A stretch of 64,000 nucleotides of DNA from contig NZ_CP104861.1 in assembly GCF_025426255.1 (NCBI RefSeq), positions 3,224,001 through 3,288,000 of the forward strand, in the 5' to 3' direction. Source of the stretch: Pseudomonas fragi. Lineage in GTDB: Bacteria; Pseudomonadota; Gammaproteobacteria; Pseudomonadales; Pseudomonadaceae. Positions within the stretch are counted from its first letter, which is position 1, and every line of letters begins with the position of its first letter. A program made the position numbers and the translations under genes. This document shows, piece by piece, positions 44,054 to 52,964 of this stretch. The notes beneath the pieces were generated by a model. It searched no databases. It was not told where the DNA came from and worked only from the letters and a program-made list of their open reading frames with translations.

Positions 44054-46891
44054 TTACAGCGGCATGGGAGCGCCGTAGATATTCGCCCCAGGGCCAAGGT
44101 TGCGGTACAGGATGTACAAGCCCAGGCCACGCAGAATCTCCCCGGCCCAAAAGCCGAAGAACATGCCGTTATCCGTGCCCAGCCGCACCGCCGGCGACCA
44201 ACAGCCGTTCATGGGCTGACCCGGCACCGGGGTGACGACATAATTGTTCTGCAGCTCGGTCACGCAGGCCTCGATCAGATCATCCAGCCCCGCCACCTGA
44301 CAGCCCGCCAAACCCGCCAGACAGGCACCGGCCAACCACAGCCCGGTTACATGGCCGGTGAAATCGTCAGGGTCCGGTTGCGGCAAGCCAGTCATGGGAA
44401 AGTCGGTGGGCAAGATCCCGCCCGAGGTCTTGGTGAAGGTGATCAACCAGGCCAACCAGTTCTCGGCATAGGCCTTCAATTTCACCGGGACTGGCCGACC
44501 CTGACTGACCAGCTCGTACCACGCCCGACAGGCGCCCATCATTGCCCTGGGTTGGTAGCCACTCCACGCAGTCCCCGTGCCCCAGTGGTACATGGTCCAG
44601 GTATCCGGATCGCCGTACTTGTAGTTGTCCCAGCGGTTCCACACATAGGCCGAGGCGCCCGGGCCCAACTGGCCGAATTTCTGCGCGTACCACTGCTGCG
44701 AGTCATACAGAAACTCGACCATCTGATTGAGCTTCGACCCGTACTCATTAAACGGGTCGATGCAGTAAATCAGTGGGTACTGATAGCCCGGGTAAGGCAT
44801 ACCGTGCCAAGCCCCGATCTGGTCGGTGCCCTCGGCGTAGATGTTGGAAAACGGGATCACGCCCGGGCAGTACGCCAGAGAGTCGTCGCGGTACTGCAGG
44901 ATGGTGCAGTCGCCCACCAGCGCCCTGAACTTGGCCTGCCCCTTGACCGTCAGCCGGTAGTTCAGCGTGTAGCCATCTTCGGCTGCAAAGGCTGGGGGCA
45001 CGTCATTGATGCAGTAATAAGAGAACGTCAGATTGGTGTCTGAGCTGTCATCCATCAGGACACTAAAGCCTTCGACCTCGGTGTATACCGGCGCCGCCGG
45101 CTCGGAACGATCTGCCGCCCCGGGCTGGTAGCCCGACAGCGTGGCGTCCTCGGGGCGGATCACCAGCGTGACCCAGGCACCCGCCGTTGCCGGCAACATC
45201 CACCACCAGCGCCACCCGTCAGCATCGACAATGCGCAGATTGAAATTGCCGTCAGCGCGGTAGGTGATGCTCTGCAGCGGAGCCTTTTCGGTCGGCAACA
45301 GCCAGTGCCCGACGCTGTACCAGCCGTCATCAGTGGGGAAAAGCGAGCTGACCACGTTGCCGCCGCGCCCTTCAAAAATCCCCGGCTCGTAGCCTTCCTC
45401 AGACACGATATCGTCCGAGTGCGAGACGGCGCGTAGGTCGGCCATGATGTACTCAGAGCCGTCATCCTTGCTCAGCCGGGTAAAGCTGCTCAGCGGGATA
45501 TCGTGGGCGACCACTTCAATGTTGGACACCGACTTGGGCAGCGCACAGCTGTACTTGATCCCACTGCCCTCGACCTTGCTCGGCGACACCACCAGCTCGA
45601 CCTTGGCATTGAGCGGCGCATTGAAGGTGTCCACGCCGCCGTAACAGGTGCGTACCAGTGAGTCCTTGCTGATCCTGAACCACACCGCCTGCTGCTCCAG
45701 GGACACTTGCGCCGCCTCGGCGCAATCCACGGTGATGTAACCCATTGAGTCGCGGTTGATCACCGGCTCTGCATCGCTCGGGTAGCTGAACTGGTAGGCA
45801 ATGCCGTCCGTGTAAGGGGTCAGCTCGGTGCGGCTTTGGCGAAAAAAACGGTCGCTTGAGTCGATCTGCGTGTACTCATGGGCGGTGAAGCGGCAGGCAT
45901 CCATCGCCTTTTTGTAGCGGGTTTCGCCCGTCATTCGCCAGAGCATGTAGCAGGCGTCCATGTACCACTGCTCACCGTCCGCCGCGTTGCCCATCTGGTT
46001 AACGCTGCCCAGCAGTGGCACATGCAACGGCCGGTTGTGCTGGACGGCATTACGCGGGATCAAGTAGCCGCCGTGTTCAACGGGTTGCCGGGTGGCGTAG
46101 TTCAGCTTGTGCTCCCCGTTCACCGTCGCGCTTTTGAGCTGGACCTGCCCGCGCTCTTCCAGCGGGTGGCCATCAGAAAGCACGTCGCCATCGGCATTAA
46201 TCTTTTGCCCGGTCCACGCGATGATCCAGTCCACATCGAACTGACTGCCCGTCTTGTCCCAGTCAATCGAGCCGTCTTCCTTGACCGCCTGCACCGTGGC
46301 GTTGATCGCCTCCCAGGCCAAGGCGCCGTCAAAGGCAAAGGTGGCCTTGTCCAGATACTCACCCCAGTGCGGTTCGCCATGGGGGATGCTCAGGGCACCA
46401 TTGACGAACGCAAAGGGAACACCCTTGAACCCGCTGTGGGTGGGCTCGGCAGCATCGATCGGCCAGTTGGCCAACACCGGCTCTTTTGAATTGACGATCC
46501 AGTTGGCTATGCGTCGCTGGGGAGTTTCAGGGATCGGCTGACCCGCGTAGAAAAATGCCTCGTAAGCCTCCCAGTGCCACACCGCCGCGTCCAGAAAGCG
46601 CTGGTCCTTGGTCGCAAGATAAGCATGGGCATAGCCGAGGATGTGCAACGCCTGACCTTCGGTCGTGCCGTCGCCGTTGGGCTGATACTCCATTTGCGAG
46701 TGCGCGATAAAGTGCCGATTGTTAGCCAGAACGCCCTGCAGGTTCTGCGCGTAATGCTGCAGCGTGGCGTCGTTGGTGTCGCCGGTGCTGTGCTTGAGAA
46801 AACGGTGATGGCCTTCAATCATGCTTAGCGCATTATTCAGGCCGGTTTTGTTACTGGCCGGGAGACGACTGTTAAGCGGGGACGGAAACAT
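44054..46891 (-). CDS. Large tail-cluster protein with possible six-hairpin glycosidase fold
   Basis: A 945-residue protein between gene I-type and fibre genes. No family can be named with certainty. The N-terminal part (GTTEGQALHILGYAHAYLAT, then FLDAAVWHWEAYEAFF) and the C-terminal part (WTMYHWGTGTAWSGYQPRAM, LWLAGACLAGLAG) have paired aromatic helices as in (alpha/alpha)6-barrel glycosidases. The middle (about 400-650) looks beta-rich. Possible function: host polysaccharide binding or cleavage by the virion. The ATG at 46891 follows GGGAG. It overlaps the preceding gene by 20 bp. Confidence 0.65.
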   Translation of the reverse strand: MFPSPLNSRLPASNKTGLNNALSMIEGHHRFLKHSTGDTNDATLQHYAQNLQGVLANNRHFIAHSQMEYQPNGDGTTEGQALHILGYAHAYLATKDQRFLDAAVWHWEAYEAFFYAGQPIPETPQRRIANWIVNSKEPVLANWPIDAAEPTHSGFKGVPFAFVNGALSIPHGEPHWGEYLDKATFAFDGALAWEAINATVQAVKEDGSIDWDKTGSQFDVDWIIAWTGQKINADGDVLSDGHPLEERGQVQLKSATVNGEHKLNYATRQPVEHGGYLIPRNAVQHNRPLHVPLLGSVNQMGNAADGEQWYMDACYMLWRMTGETRYKKAMDACRFTAHEYTQIDSSDRFFRQSRTELTPYTDGIAYQFSYPSDAEPVINRDSMGYITVDCAEAAQVSLEQQAVWFRISKDSLVRTCYGGVDTFNAPLNAKVELVVSPSKVEGSGIKYSCALPKSVSNIEVVAHDIPLSSFTRLSKDDGSEYIMADLRAVSHSDDIVSEEGYEPGIFEGRGGNVVSSLFPTDDGWYSVGHWLLPTEKAPLQSITYRADGNFNLRIVDADGWRWWWMLPATAGAWVTLVIRPEDATLSGYQPGAADRSEPAAPVYTEVEGFSVLMDDSSDTNLTFSYYCINDVPPAFAAEDGYTLNYRLTVKGQAKFRALVGDCTILQYRDDSLAYCPGVIPFSNIYAEGTDQIGAWHGMPYPGYQYPLIYCIDPFNEYGSKLNQMVEFLYDSQQWYAQKFGQLGPGASAYVWNRWDNYKYGDPDTWTMYHWGTGTAWSGYQPRAMMGACRAWYELVSQGRPVPVKLKAYAENWLAWLITFTKTSGGILPTDFPMTGLPQPDPDDFTGHVTGLWLAGACLAGLAGCQVAGLDDLIEACVTELQNNYVVTPVPGQPMNGCWSPAVRLGTDNGMFFGFWAGEILRGLGLYILYRNLGPGANIYGAPMPL

Positions 46892-47399
46892 CGAACCAAC
46901 TCCCATCAGAAATGCCCAGCCAGCCGTTATCGTCTGAGATAAACGTCAGCAGATCCGCCGTGCCAGCCTCGTAGGCCAGCACTGGCGGGCGCTTGCTTGA
47001 CCAGTGAACGCTGGCCGGAAACGTGACCTTATTCGCCCCGGTGCCCTGACGCAGGCGCACGGTGAATGACCAGGTGTAACCCGCTGGCACATCGGTATTG
47101 AGAAAGCTGAATAGGCATTGCGGCTTATCCAGCGTCACGTCGAAGAACGACACGCCGTTCGTGTAGGCCACGTCCAGAGCCAGAGCGGCGCCTGCGGACT
47201 GGATCTTTTTCTTGCGCGGCAGCAACAGGCCGCCAGTCAAGTCGGTGATCATCTTGGCCAGTGCCAGGAGCGTGGGCGAAGGCCCGGAAGCGGTCTCGAC
47301 AACCACGTCCGCCGGCAGGTGAACAATGTCATGGGCCGTTTGCGCTGCTGTTTCCATCAGCTCGATAGCCGCCCGTTGGCGGTCAGACATTTCGCTCAT
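46872..47399 (-). CDS. Phage tail-associated protein
   Basis: A 175-residue protein starting at the ATG at 47399, overlapping the gpI stop (ATGA). It has a helical N-terminus (MSDRQRAAIELMETAAQTA region) and a beta-rich C-terminus (YTWSFTVRLRQGTGANKVTF, VHWSSKRPPVLAYEAGTADL) like the head of phage tail proteins. I do not recognise a named family. It may connect the 945-residue protein to the baseplate. Confidence 0.6.
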   Translation of the reverse strand: MSEMSDRQRAAIELMETAAQTAHDIVHLPADVVVETASGPSPTLLALAKMITDLTGGLLLPRKKKIQSAGAALALDVAYTNGVSFFDVTLDKPQCLFSFLNTDVPAGYTWSFTVRLRQGTGANKVTFPASVHWSSKRPPVLAYEAGTADLLTFISDDNGWLGISDGSWFDVSVPA

Positions 47400-48034
47400 G
47401 TAACCCTCATCAGGCCCGGTAAGGCGAAGTTGGAGAAGTAATAGAGGTCGTTGGCCGACAGCTCCAGATTGATCAGGTCGAGGTCGTCCGACCACAGCTC
47501 AGGTGATGAAATAGTCACCTCGTCACCCGAAGAAATACCGGCGCCGATGTAGTAGGTGCCGTCCGGGCTGAAGGTGATGCTCAGGCCCACCAGATGCCGG
47601 CTGACCGGCTTGGTGTCGTTGATCATCCGTTCCAGCTCGGCAATGGCCGTGTCGCTCAGGCCGCTGTCGAACAGGGCCAGACTCATGGTGAACGTGCCCG
47701 GTTCGCCCATCGGCTCCAGCTCGTGCCACTCGGTGATATCCAGAATGTCCGCAAACGGCTCGACCACCCGGCGCAGCGCGCCCACGGTGCCCTTGCGCTT
47801 GTGGACTTCAAACGCATCCTTGACCACCTTGCGCTTGATCGTCTCGGACCATTCTGGGTCCCAGCGATCGACACTGCGCTGGATGGCCAGCCACGGCAGC
47901 AGTGCCGCCGGGCAGTTCTCGACCGAGTGGACTTGGCGCAGCACGTTGGCCAGCTCGACGTCACCCGTCGAAAGCTGGGCAAGCGCCTGTTCCAGCGACA
48001 CGCGATTGCTCGGCAACAGGCTGGAATCACTCAT
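47396..48034 (-). CDS. Tail protein I (P2 gpI-like)
   Basis: A 212-residue baseplate wedge protein. The conserved N-terminus is LLPSNRVSLEQALAQLSTGD, followed by LPWLAIQRSVDRWDPEWSET and RKGTVGALRRVVEPF. It overlaps gpJ by 8 bp. Confidence 0.92.
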   Translation of the reverse strand: MSDSSLLPSNRVSLEQALAQLSTGDVELANVLRQVHSVENCPAALLPWLAIQRSVDRWDPEWSETIKRKVVKDAFEVHKRKGTVGALRRVVEPFADILDITEWHELEPMGEPGTFTMSLALFDSGLSDTAIAELERMINDTKPVSRHLVGLSITFSPDGTYYIGAGISSGDEVTISSPELWSDDLDLINLELSANDLYYFSNFALPGLMRVT

Positions 48035-48917
48035 CAGTGCCACCGATTACTACGCTGGCCTTGATGCAGTTGGCCGCTTGCGTATCCAGCACCACCACAT
48101 CCGCCGCCGGGTGTATCAGCTCGACCCGCTGCACCCGGGAAACATGCAGCGCGGCATGGATGGCTGATTTGCGGATATCCCGCCCCAGTCGGCGCTGCGT
48201 GTTCACATAGCGCTCCAGTGAGGCGTTGGCCTCGGCCAGACTCAGCTCCATTTCCGGACCAGGGTAGAGGTACAGCACCGCCTCGATCTTGTAGTCGACC
48301 AGCTCGGCCGACCGCACCAGAAGGCGATCACCCACGGGGCGCACGTCCTCATCACTGAGCGCGACCCGCACCTTTTCCAGCAAGTCCGCCGGGGCCTTGC
48401 CATCACCCAGGCGGCTCAGGATGCTGACCAGCACCGTGGCCGGGCTCGGGCTACTGGCCCGGGCATCCGCCACTCGGCCGTCCGCCGACAGCGCATGAAA
48501 CACATAAGCATCCCGTGGCCCCGCGATCGACATGCCCTCAAAGGCCAGCAACGTGCGCTCGACCAGAGAGTCGTCCGACTCGTATTGCGCCTCGATCGGC
48601 GGCACGGCAGCGGGATCAGCCTCGACCACGGTCAGGCGCTTGACGTTGTAGTTGGCCGCCAGATGGTCCACGTCACTGCCCCGGGCAAACGCCAACAGCA
48701 GCGCCTTGGCCGCGTCATTGATCCGTGCCCGTTCCATCATCTTGTCGTAAGCGCGCTTTTCAAGCAGCTTGACCACCGGTTCAGACTCAATCGGTGCCGA
48801 CCAGTTGTTGCCCATCAAGGCGCGAAAATCGGTCAGTGCCTCTTGATACAGCGCCTCAAAATCCAGCGGCTCCAGCACGATCGGCGCCGGCAAGCGGGAC
48901 AGGTCCAGAGTACTCAT
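48027..48917 (-). CDS. Baseplate assembly protein J (gpJ-like)
   Basis: A 296-residue wedge protein. Characteristic segments are AFARGSDVDHLAANYNVKRL and DAYVFHALSADGRVADARAS. The ATG overlaps the upstream stop codon (ATGA), and the 3' end overlaps gpI. Confidence 0.94.
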   Translation of the reverse strand: MSTLDLSRLPAPIVLEPLDFEALYQEALTDFRALMGNNWSAPIESEPVVKLLEKRAYDKMMERARINDAAKALLLAFARGSDVDHLAANYNVKRLTVVEADPAAVPPIEAQYESDDSLVERTLLAFEGMSIAGPRDAYVFHALSADGRVADARASSPSPATVLVSILSRLGDGKAPADLLEKVRVALSDEDVRPVGDRLLVRSAELVDYKIEAVLYLYPGPEMELSLAEANASLERYVNTQRRLGRDIRKSAIHAALHVSRVQRVELIHPAADVVVLDTQAANCIKASVVIGGTDE

Positions 48918-49240
48918 ACAGTCACATCCAATAGCTTGCTGTCGCCCAGAAAGGTGCCCGACAGGCGAAAGGTGATACGCCCGCTCAGCACGGACACGAC
49001 TTGAACCCGGGTCAGCTCCAGACGCGGCTCCCAGCGACTCAGGGCGCGGGCAGCTTCGGCCTGCACGGCGCTTTTCCAGCCCTCGGAAACGGGCAAGTCG
49101 ACAAAGCGGCGGATCGTGCTGCCGTACTCGGGACGCATCAGCCGCGACCCCAGAGGCGTGGTCAAAATGTCTTCAATGGACTGCAGCAGGTGATCGAGGC
49201 CCGAGATAGGCTGCCCGGTGTGGCGGTCCATTCCGATCAT
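48914..49240 (-). CDS. Baseplate protein W (gpW/gp25-like)
   Basis: A 108-residue gp25-like wedge protein with the family motif IEDILTTPLGSRLMRPEYGS near residue 26. It sits in the standard V-W-J-I order. Confidence 0.94.
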   Translation of the reverse strand: MIGMDRHTGQPISGLDHLLQSIEDILTTPLGSRLMRPEYGSTIRRFVDLPVSEGWKSAVQAEAARALSRWEPRLELTRVQVVSVLSGRITFRLSGTFLGDSKLLDVTV

Positions 49241-49244
49241 GGGG

Positions 49245-49439
49245 CTACTCCGGCAGACGCTCTAAGTCGGGGTGTTTATCGAGAAAGGCCTGCGCCTGGA
49301 TGTCCAGCGCTTCGATGTGATGTTGGCTGACATTCAATAAACGCCCACCGGGCATCACCAATGTGCGAGAAATAAAGGCCCGGTCGCGGTAAACGACCGG
49401 GCTGACAGGCTTGTCGATCGAGACGGGTTTGCTCGTCAT
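49245..49439 (-). CDS. Small phage protein between gpV and gpW
   Basis: 64 residues starting MTSKPVSIDKPVSPVVYRDR at the ATG at 49439. The C-terminal part (LNVSQHHIEALDIQAQAFLD) is helical. No family recognised. A terminator precedes it, so it may begin a separate transcript segment. Confidence 0.6.
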   Translation of the reverse strand: MTSKPVSIDKPVSPVVYRDRAFISRTLVMPGGRLLNVSQHHIEALDIQAQAFLDKHPDLERLPE

Positions 49440-49454
49440 CGTTTTCTCCAGGCA

Positions 49455-49480
49455 GAAAAAAACCCGCACAGGGCGGGCTG
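49455..49480 (-). terminator. Terminator after gpV
   Basis: CAGCCCGCCCTGTGCGGG stem-loop followed by TTTTTTT on the minus strand. Confidence 0.75.
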
Positions 49481-49494
49481 GTTGAAGGTTGGTT

Positions 49495-50094
49495 TTAATG
49501 AGTGTGGTGGTTTGAGTTGCCGGCAACATCGATCAGCGTTCCATCGGTGCTGATATCAGCCGTTGCGTGTAATGCGCCTTTGATCAACACGTCCCCGTCG
49601 ATCTCTACGTCTCCCTTGAGCAGCGAAGGACCATCCAGAGTGATATGCCCAGACTTCACCATTACGGCGCTATCCGTAACGGTCGCCGACGACCCGCCGA
49701 CCTTGATATCCACCGAGCCGGTCGGCAGCACAATGCTGTAACTGTGGGCCTGCCAGTCGTAAGTCAGCGACCCACCATCGTCGAACAGCCAGCACTCGAC
49801 GTGATCGCGGTTATCCGGGGCTGCCCCAGCATCGCCAAACAAACCCGGCACAAAGGTGCCCTGTGACACGTCACCGCTCGGGCTGAGCAAAGCGCCCTGC
49901 TCGCCCATACTGGGTACTCGCCAGTGCCGTGCCTTGCCCGCTGCCTGACTGTGCCAGCGCACCCAAGCACTGACCCACTCACCATCAGACACCCGGCACA
50001 CGGGTGGCCTGACCGTCAGATCCAGAGCAACCACATAGCAGCTCTTGACCACCCCCGCGATCATGCGGTCGTGCTCGGCAAGGGCGTGGCTCAT
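49495..50094 (-). CDS. Baseplate spike protein V (gpV-like)
   Basis: A 199-residue tail spike. The N-terminal OB-fold-like part contains VPSMGEQGALLSPSGDVSQG. The C-terminal beta-helix ends in NSNHHTH, the His-x-His metal-binding apex seen in P2 gpV. It pierces the outer membrane. ATGA overlap with the upstream gene. Confidence 0.93.
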   Translation of the reverse strand: MSHALAEHDRMIAGVVKSCYVVALDLTVRPPVCRVSDGEWVSAWVRWHSQAAGKARHWRVPSMGEQGALLSPSGDVSQGTFVPGLFGDAGAAPDNRDHVECWLFDDGGSLTYDWQAHSYSIVLPTGSVDIKVGGSSATVTDSAVMVKSGHITLDGPSLLKGDVEIDGDVLIKGALHATADISTDGTLIDVAGNSNHHTH

Positions 50095-50582
50095 GGGTCT
50101 ACCTCGCCGCCCACGCTGAACACCAGCGAGCCGGGTTTCTCATCCGGCCACGGCCATTCCGTTTCACCCAGGTAAATCGTCTGCGTCCACTCGACCAACC
50201 ACACGGTGTAACCATCCAGCTCCGGGCGGGTCCAGTCCTGGGTTGAACGCTTGAACTCGGCAGGCTCTACTGCCAGGCCCCACGTCTGGGTGCGCAACAA
50301 CACCGCCAGTTGCGTGGCCAGGTGAATGGCCTGCTGGTAATGCTGGTCGCGGATCACGTCAACAATCACCCGCGCTTCAAAGGTGACGTTCAGTGTGCTT
50401 TCCCCGGTGCCGATATCGGTACCGGGCTCAATCTCGGCGATATCGAGAAACACTGCCGGTAGCGGGATATGCTGCTCGATGTCAGGCCAGAAGCGGACCA
50501 ACTGAACACCTAACAGTTTCTCCTGCAGATGCTGTTCAATCGTTTGATACAACAGGTCGAAGCTAAACGGCTGCTCAGACAC
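50091..50582 (-). CDS. Phage tail terminator-like protein
   Basis: A 163-residue protein located between the tail completion protein and gpV. LNVTFEARVIVDVIRDQHYQ followed by LATQLAVLLRTQTWGLAVEP fits Gp37/tail-terminator-like families (DUF1834-like). The assignment is by position and general pattern. It overlaps both neighbours. Confidence 0.65.
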   Translation of the reverse strand: MSEQPFSFDLLYQTIEQHLQEKLLGVQLVRFWPDIEQHIPLPAVFLDIAEIEPGTDIGTGESTLNVTFEARVIVDVIRDQHYQQAIHLATQLAVLLRTQTWGLAVEPAEFKRSTQDWTRPELDGYTVWLVEWTQTIYLGETEWPWPDEKPGSLVFSVGGEVDP

Positions 50583-51240
50583 GGCGCGTCCCCTTCAGGT
50601 ATTTCTGCAGTTCAAAGTTCATTTCTTGCCGGAGGATCTGCAGCAGGCGCTCATCGGCCTTGCGGCTCCAGGCTTCAAAATGTGGCCGTACTGAATCCAG
50701 TGAAATCTTGGCCTTGGCCAACGGAAAACGATCGCTGTTTTCCCCCACAAAACCGGAGCTGGCCCCGGTCTGCGAAGTGACTTCGCTGTCTGGGTAGTCA
50801 GCCCGGGCGAAGTGTTTACTGGCGGTACGAATCCAGATGTCGGCCTGGTTGCCATACACCTTTTTGTAGAAGGCACCTCGATAGCGACGACTGCCCACCG
50901 ATACACCAGCCTTGGTCTGCCGTGGCCGCCCTGTCCGGCTGGCTTCCAACGGGTTGATCCCGAACCAGAGTTTGCCGCGCATTGCGCCGCCGGCGATCGG
51001 ATAGCTGCGCAAACGCTGCCGCACCGCCTTGACCGCGATCCGCTCCTGCTTGCCCACGGCCCGGGCTATATGGGTGCTGAGCCAGCCCAGGGTTTTGTTG
51101 ATTGCGCGGCGTTGCGCGTTGGCAGCAGCCTTGGGTACCAACGTGGCCAAGTCCGCAAATGCTTTCATATCCTCGGCCGAGACCTGAATATTGAACATCC
51201 CGCTACTGGCCCTGTTCTCACTAAAGCTGCCAATGCTCAT
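50575..51240 (-). CDS. Minor tail protein Z-like (lambda GPZ family)
   Basis: A 221-residue protein of the prophage minor tail protein Z family. AAANAQRRAINKTLGWLSTH and RQRLRSYPIAGGAMRGKLWF are characteristic. It acts in head-tail joining in lambda-like virions. It overlaps both neighbours by a few bases. Confidence 0.85.
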   Translation of the reverse strand: MSIGSFSENRASSGMFNIQVSAEDMKAFADLATLVPKAAANAQRRAINKTLGWLSTHIARAVGKQERIAVKAVRQRLRSYPIAGGAMRGKLWFGINPLEASRTGRPRQTKAGVSVGSRRYRGAFYKKVYGNQADIWIRTASKHFARADYPDSEVTSQTGASSGFVGENSDRFPLAKAKISLDSVRPHFEAWSRKADERLLQILRQEMNFELQKYLKGTRRV

Positions 51241-51557
51241 GCGCGTTTCCTCAAGATCAGGGATACCAGGCCATCGCCGCCGGGCTCCAGCTGCAGCAGT
51301 TCGTAGTCACCACCTCCGTCCAGATCGGGCAAGTCGATGGTGACCAGTAGCCCTTTGTTCAGGCCATCAGAGTCCGCGAGCCGCACGACAAAGTGCGGCT
51401 CGCGAAGGCCCGTATTGAGACGACCGATCTGCGGCTGTTTCCACGGTGCCGAGAACATCCCCAGCACCGGCTCGGCGCGGCCTTCGATGCGCGCGGTATC
51501 ACCCAGCACGTCGAAGATCACGCTGTCGATATCGGCCACCAGATCACGAATGCCCAC
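51237..51557 (-). CDS. Head-tail joining protein (FII/gifsy-2-like)
   Basis: A 106-residue protein starting at the GTG at 51557, two bases after the capsid stop codon. EPHFVVRLADSDGLNKGLLV and the position after the major capsid gene fit lambda FII-like connectors. A longer frame upstream lies inside the capsid gene and was rejected. Confidence 0.7.
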   Translation of the reverse strand: MGIRDLVADIDSVIFDVLGDTARIEGRAEPVLGMFSAPWKQPQIGRLNTGLREPHFVVRLADSDGLNKGLLVTIDLPDLDGGGDYELLQLEPGGDGLVSLILRKRA

Positions 51558-51559
51558 GG

Positions 51560-52555
51560 TTACAGCTCCAGCAGGATCTGGGCGCGAGGCCGGGTGCAGA
51601 TATGCAGCGGGTTGGACTGGGCTTCGCCGGCCATGCCTTTGTTGAACGGCATCGGCTCGATTTTGCTGTAGTACGGGATGCCCTGGGTGTTGACCGTTTC
51701 CATATAGTCGGCCGGGGCAAAGGCCGAGATATACAAGTCGGGGACGCCTTCGGGGACCAACAGGGCTTTGTCGTCGTGGACAAAAGGCTGGCCCGCAATA
51801 CGACCCCGGTAGCGTTCCCAAGTGATGCCGCCGAACTCAAATGCTTCTCGGGCATCACCGCGCAATGCCGCAGCTTGCAGGGTGTTGGTATACGTTTTCT
51901 CCACATCCTCATGGGTGACGAGTGCCTCCCAGAAAGTCTTGCCACAAAACGCTCGGGAGCCGCTGGTGGTAGTGCTGCCCAAGGCCTCCTCTTGCTTGTC
52001 CAGGGCCTGCATACATTTGACGCGCAACTTGACGCCCGCAGTAGCAAAACCCATTTTCAAGCTTTGCTTGTCCACACCGAAACGCTGATAAAGATCGAGC
52101 AATACCGTCTTGCCGTCCGCATCCAGGATCTGCCCGTTCAGAGCGCCCATACGCTGGTACTCATGGGTGACGTCCAATTGGCGGCGCGCCTTGAGCAAGC
52201 GTGCATTGACCACGTCCTGCACGGCTTGCAGTTCGCTGCGTGTGCCGAAGGCACGAATGCCCTGAATCTCGTCAGCCTTGATCGTGAAGCGTTCCGGCAG
52301 GTGCACGGTGTTGAAGGGGATCAAGGTGCGCTTGCTGGCACCCACAACCAGACCCGAAGTACCGCGCTCACCGGCCGGCACCAGTGCCAGGGTGTCGCCG
52401 TCCTTTTCGATCTGCACGGTCAGGGTGGTGATCCCTTCCTCCTGAAACAGGCCGAGGCTGCTCAGGCGTCCGGGCAGGTATTGCTGTTCATTGATGGCAG
52501 CGGTCAGCGACGAAACAGAAAACGCTTCGTCGTCAAAGATGGCGATATCGGCCAT
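51560..52555 (-). CDS. Major capsid protein (lambda gpE-like)
   Basis: A 331-residue capsid subunit starting MADIAIFDDEAFSVSSLTAA. TYTNTLQAAALRGDAREAFE and IPYYSKIEPMPFNKGMAGEA fit the lambda E family. It follows the decoration protein gene. Confidence 0.94.
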   Translation of the reverse strand: MADIAIFDDEAFSVSSLTAAINEQQYLPGRLSSLGLFQEEGITTLTVQIEKDGDTLALVPAGERGTSGLVVGASKRTLIPFNTVHLPERFTIKADEIQGIRAFGTRSELQAVQDVVNARLLKARRQLDVTHEYQRMGALNGQILDADGKTVLLDLYQRFGVDKQSLKMGFATAGVKLRVKCMQALDKQEEALGSTTTSGSRAFCGKTFWEALVTHEDVEKTYTNTLQAAALRGDAREAFEFGGITWERYRGRIAGQPFVHDDKALLVPEGVPDLYISAFAPADYMETVNTQGIPYYSKIEPMPFNKGMAGEAQSNPLHICTRPRAQILLEL

Positions 52556-52574
52556 TAGGGGACTCTCCAGAAAG

Positions 52575-52600
52575 TAAAAACCCCGCTCAATGGCGGGGTG
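52575..52600 (-). terminator. Terminator-like hairpin between decoration and capsid genes
   Basis: CACCCCGCCATTGAGCGGGG followed by TTTTTAC on the minus strand. It may attenuate rather than end transcription, because the capsid gene lies downstream. Confidence 0.65.
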
Positions 52601-52619
52601 CAATAAAGGGGCGGTCGGC

Positions 52620-52964
52620 TTAGCGCACGATCACAAAATGCTCGGCCAGGGATTTCTCACCCTCGAGATCAAGCCCGGTCAGATGCGCCTCGCTGACTTC
52701 AGCTAGGCGAACCACCGCGCGACCACGGCGCACGATGTCGGATTCGCCCAGCGGGCCGAACAGAATGGCGACAGCGTGCTGGCTGCCGTCTTCGGCGGTG
52801 GGTACATAAGGCGCGAATTCGCCCGAGGCGGTCACCAAACCGAGGACCTGGCCAGCATTCAGCGCAGAGCCAGCCGCCACATTGATCGCTTCACGAGAGA
52901 TGTTCCCGGCCCCTTCGGACAGCAGGAACTCACCCGCGTGGATCGGCTCTTTTTTAATGGTCAT
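52620..52964 (-). CDS. Head decoration protein (lambda gpD-like)
   Basis: A 114-residue protein with the gpD pattern: EFLLSEGAGNISREAINVAA, then AVAILFGPLGESDIVRRGRA. It stabilises the expanded capsid. ATGA overlap with the protease gene. Confidence 0.92.
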   Translation of the reverse strand: MTIKKEPIHAGEFLLSEGAGNISREAINVAAGSALNAGQVLGLVTASGEFAPYVPTAEDGSQHAVAILFGPLGESDIVRRGRAVVRLAEVSEAHLTGLDLEGEKSLAEHFVIVR

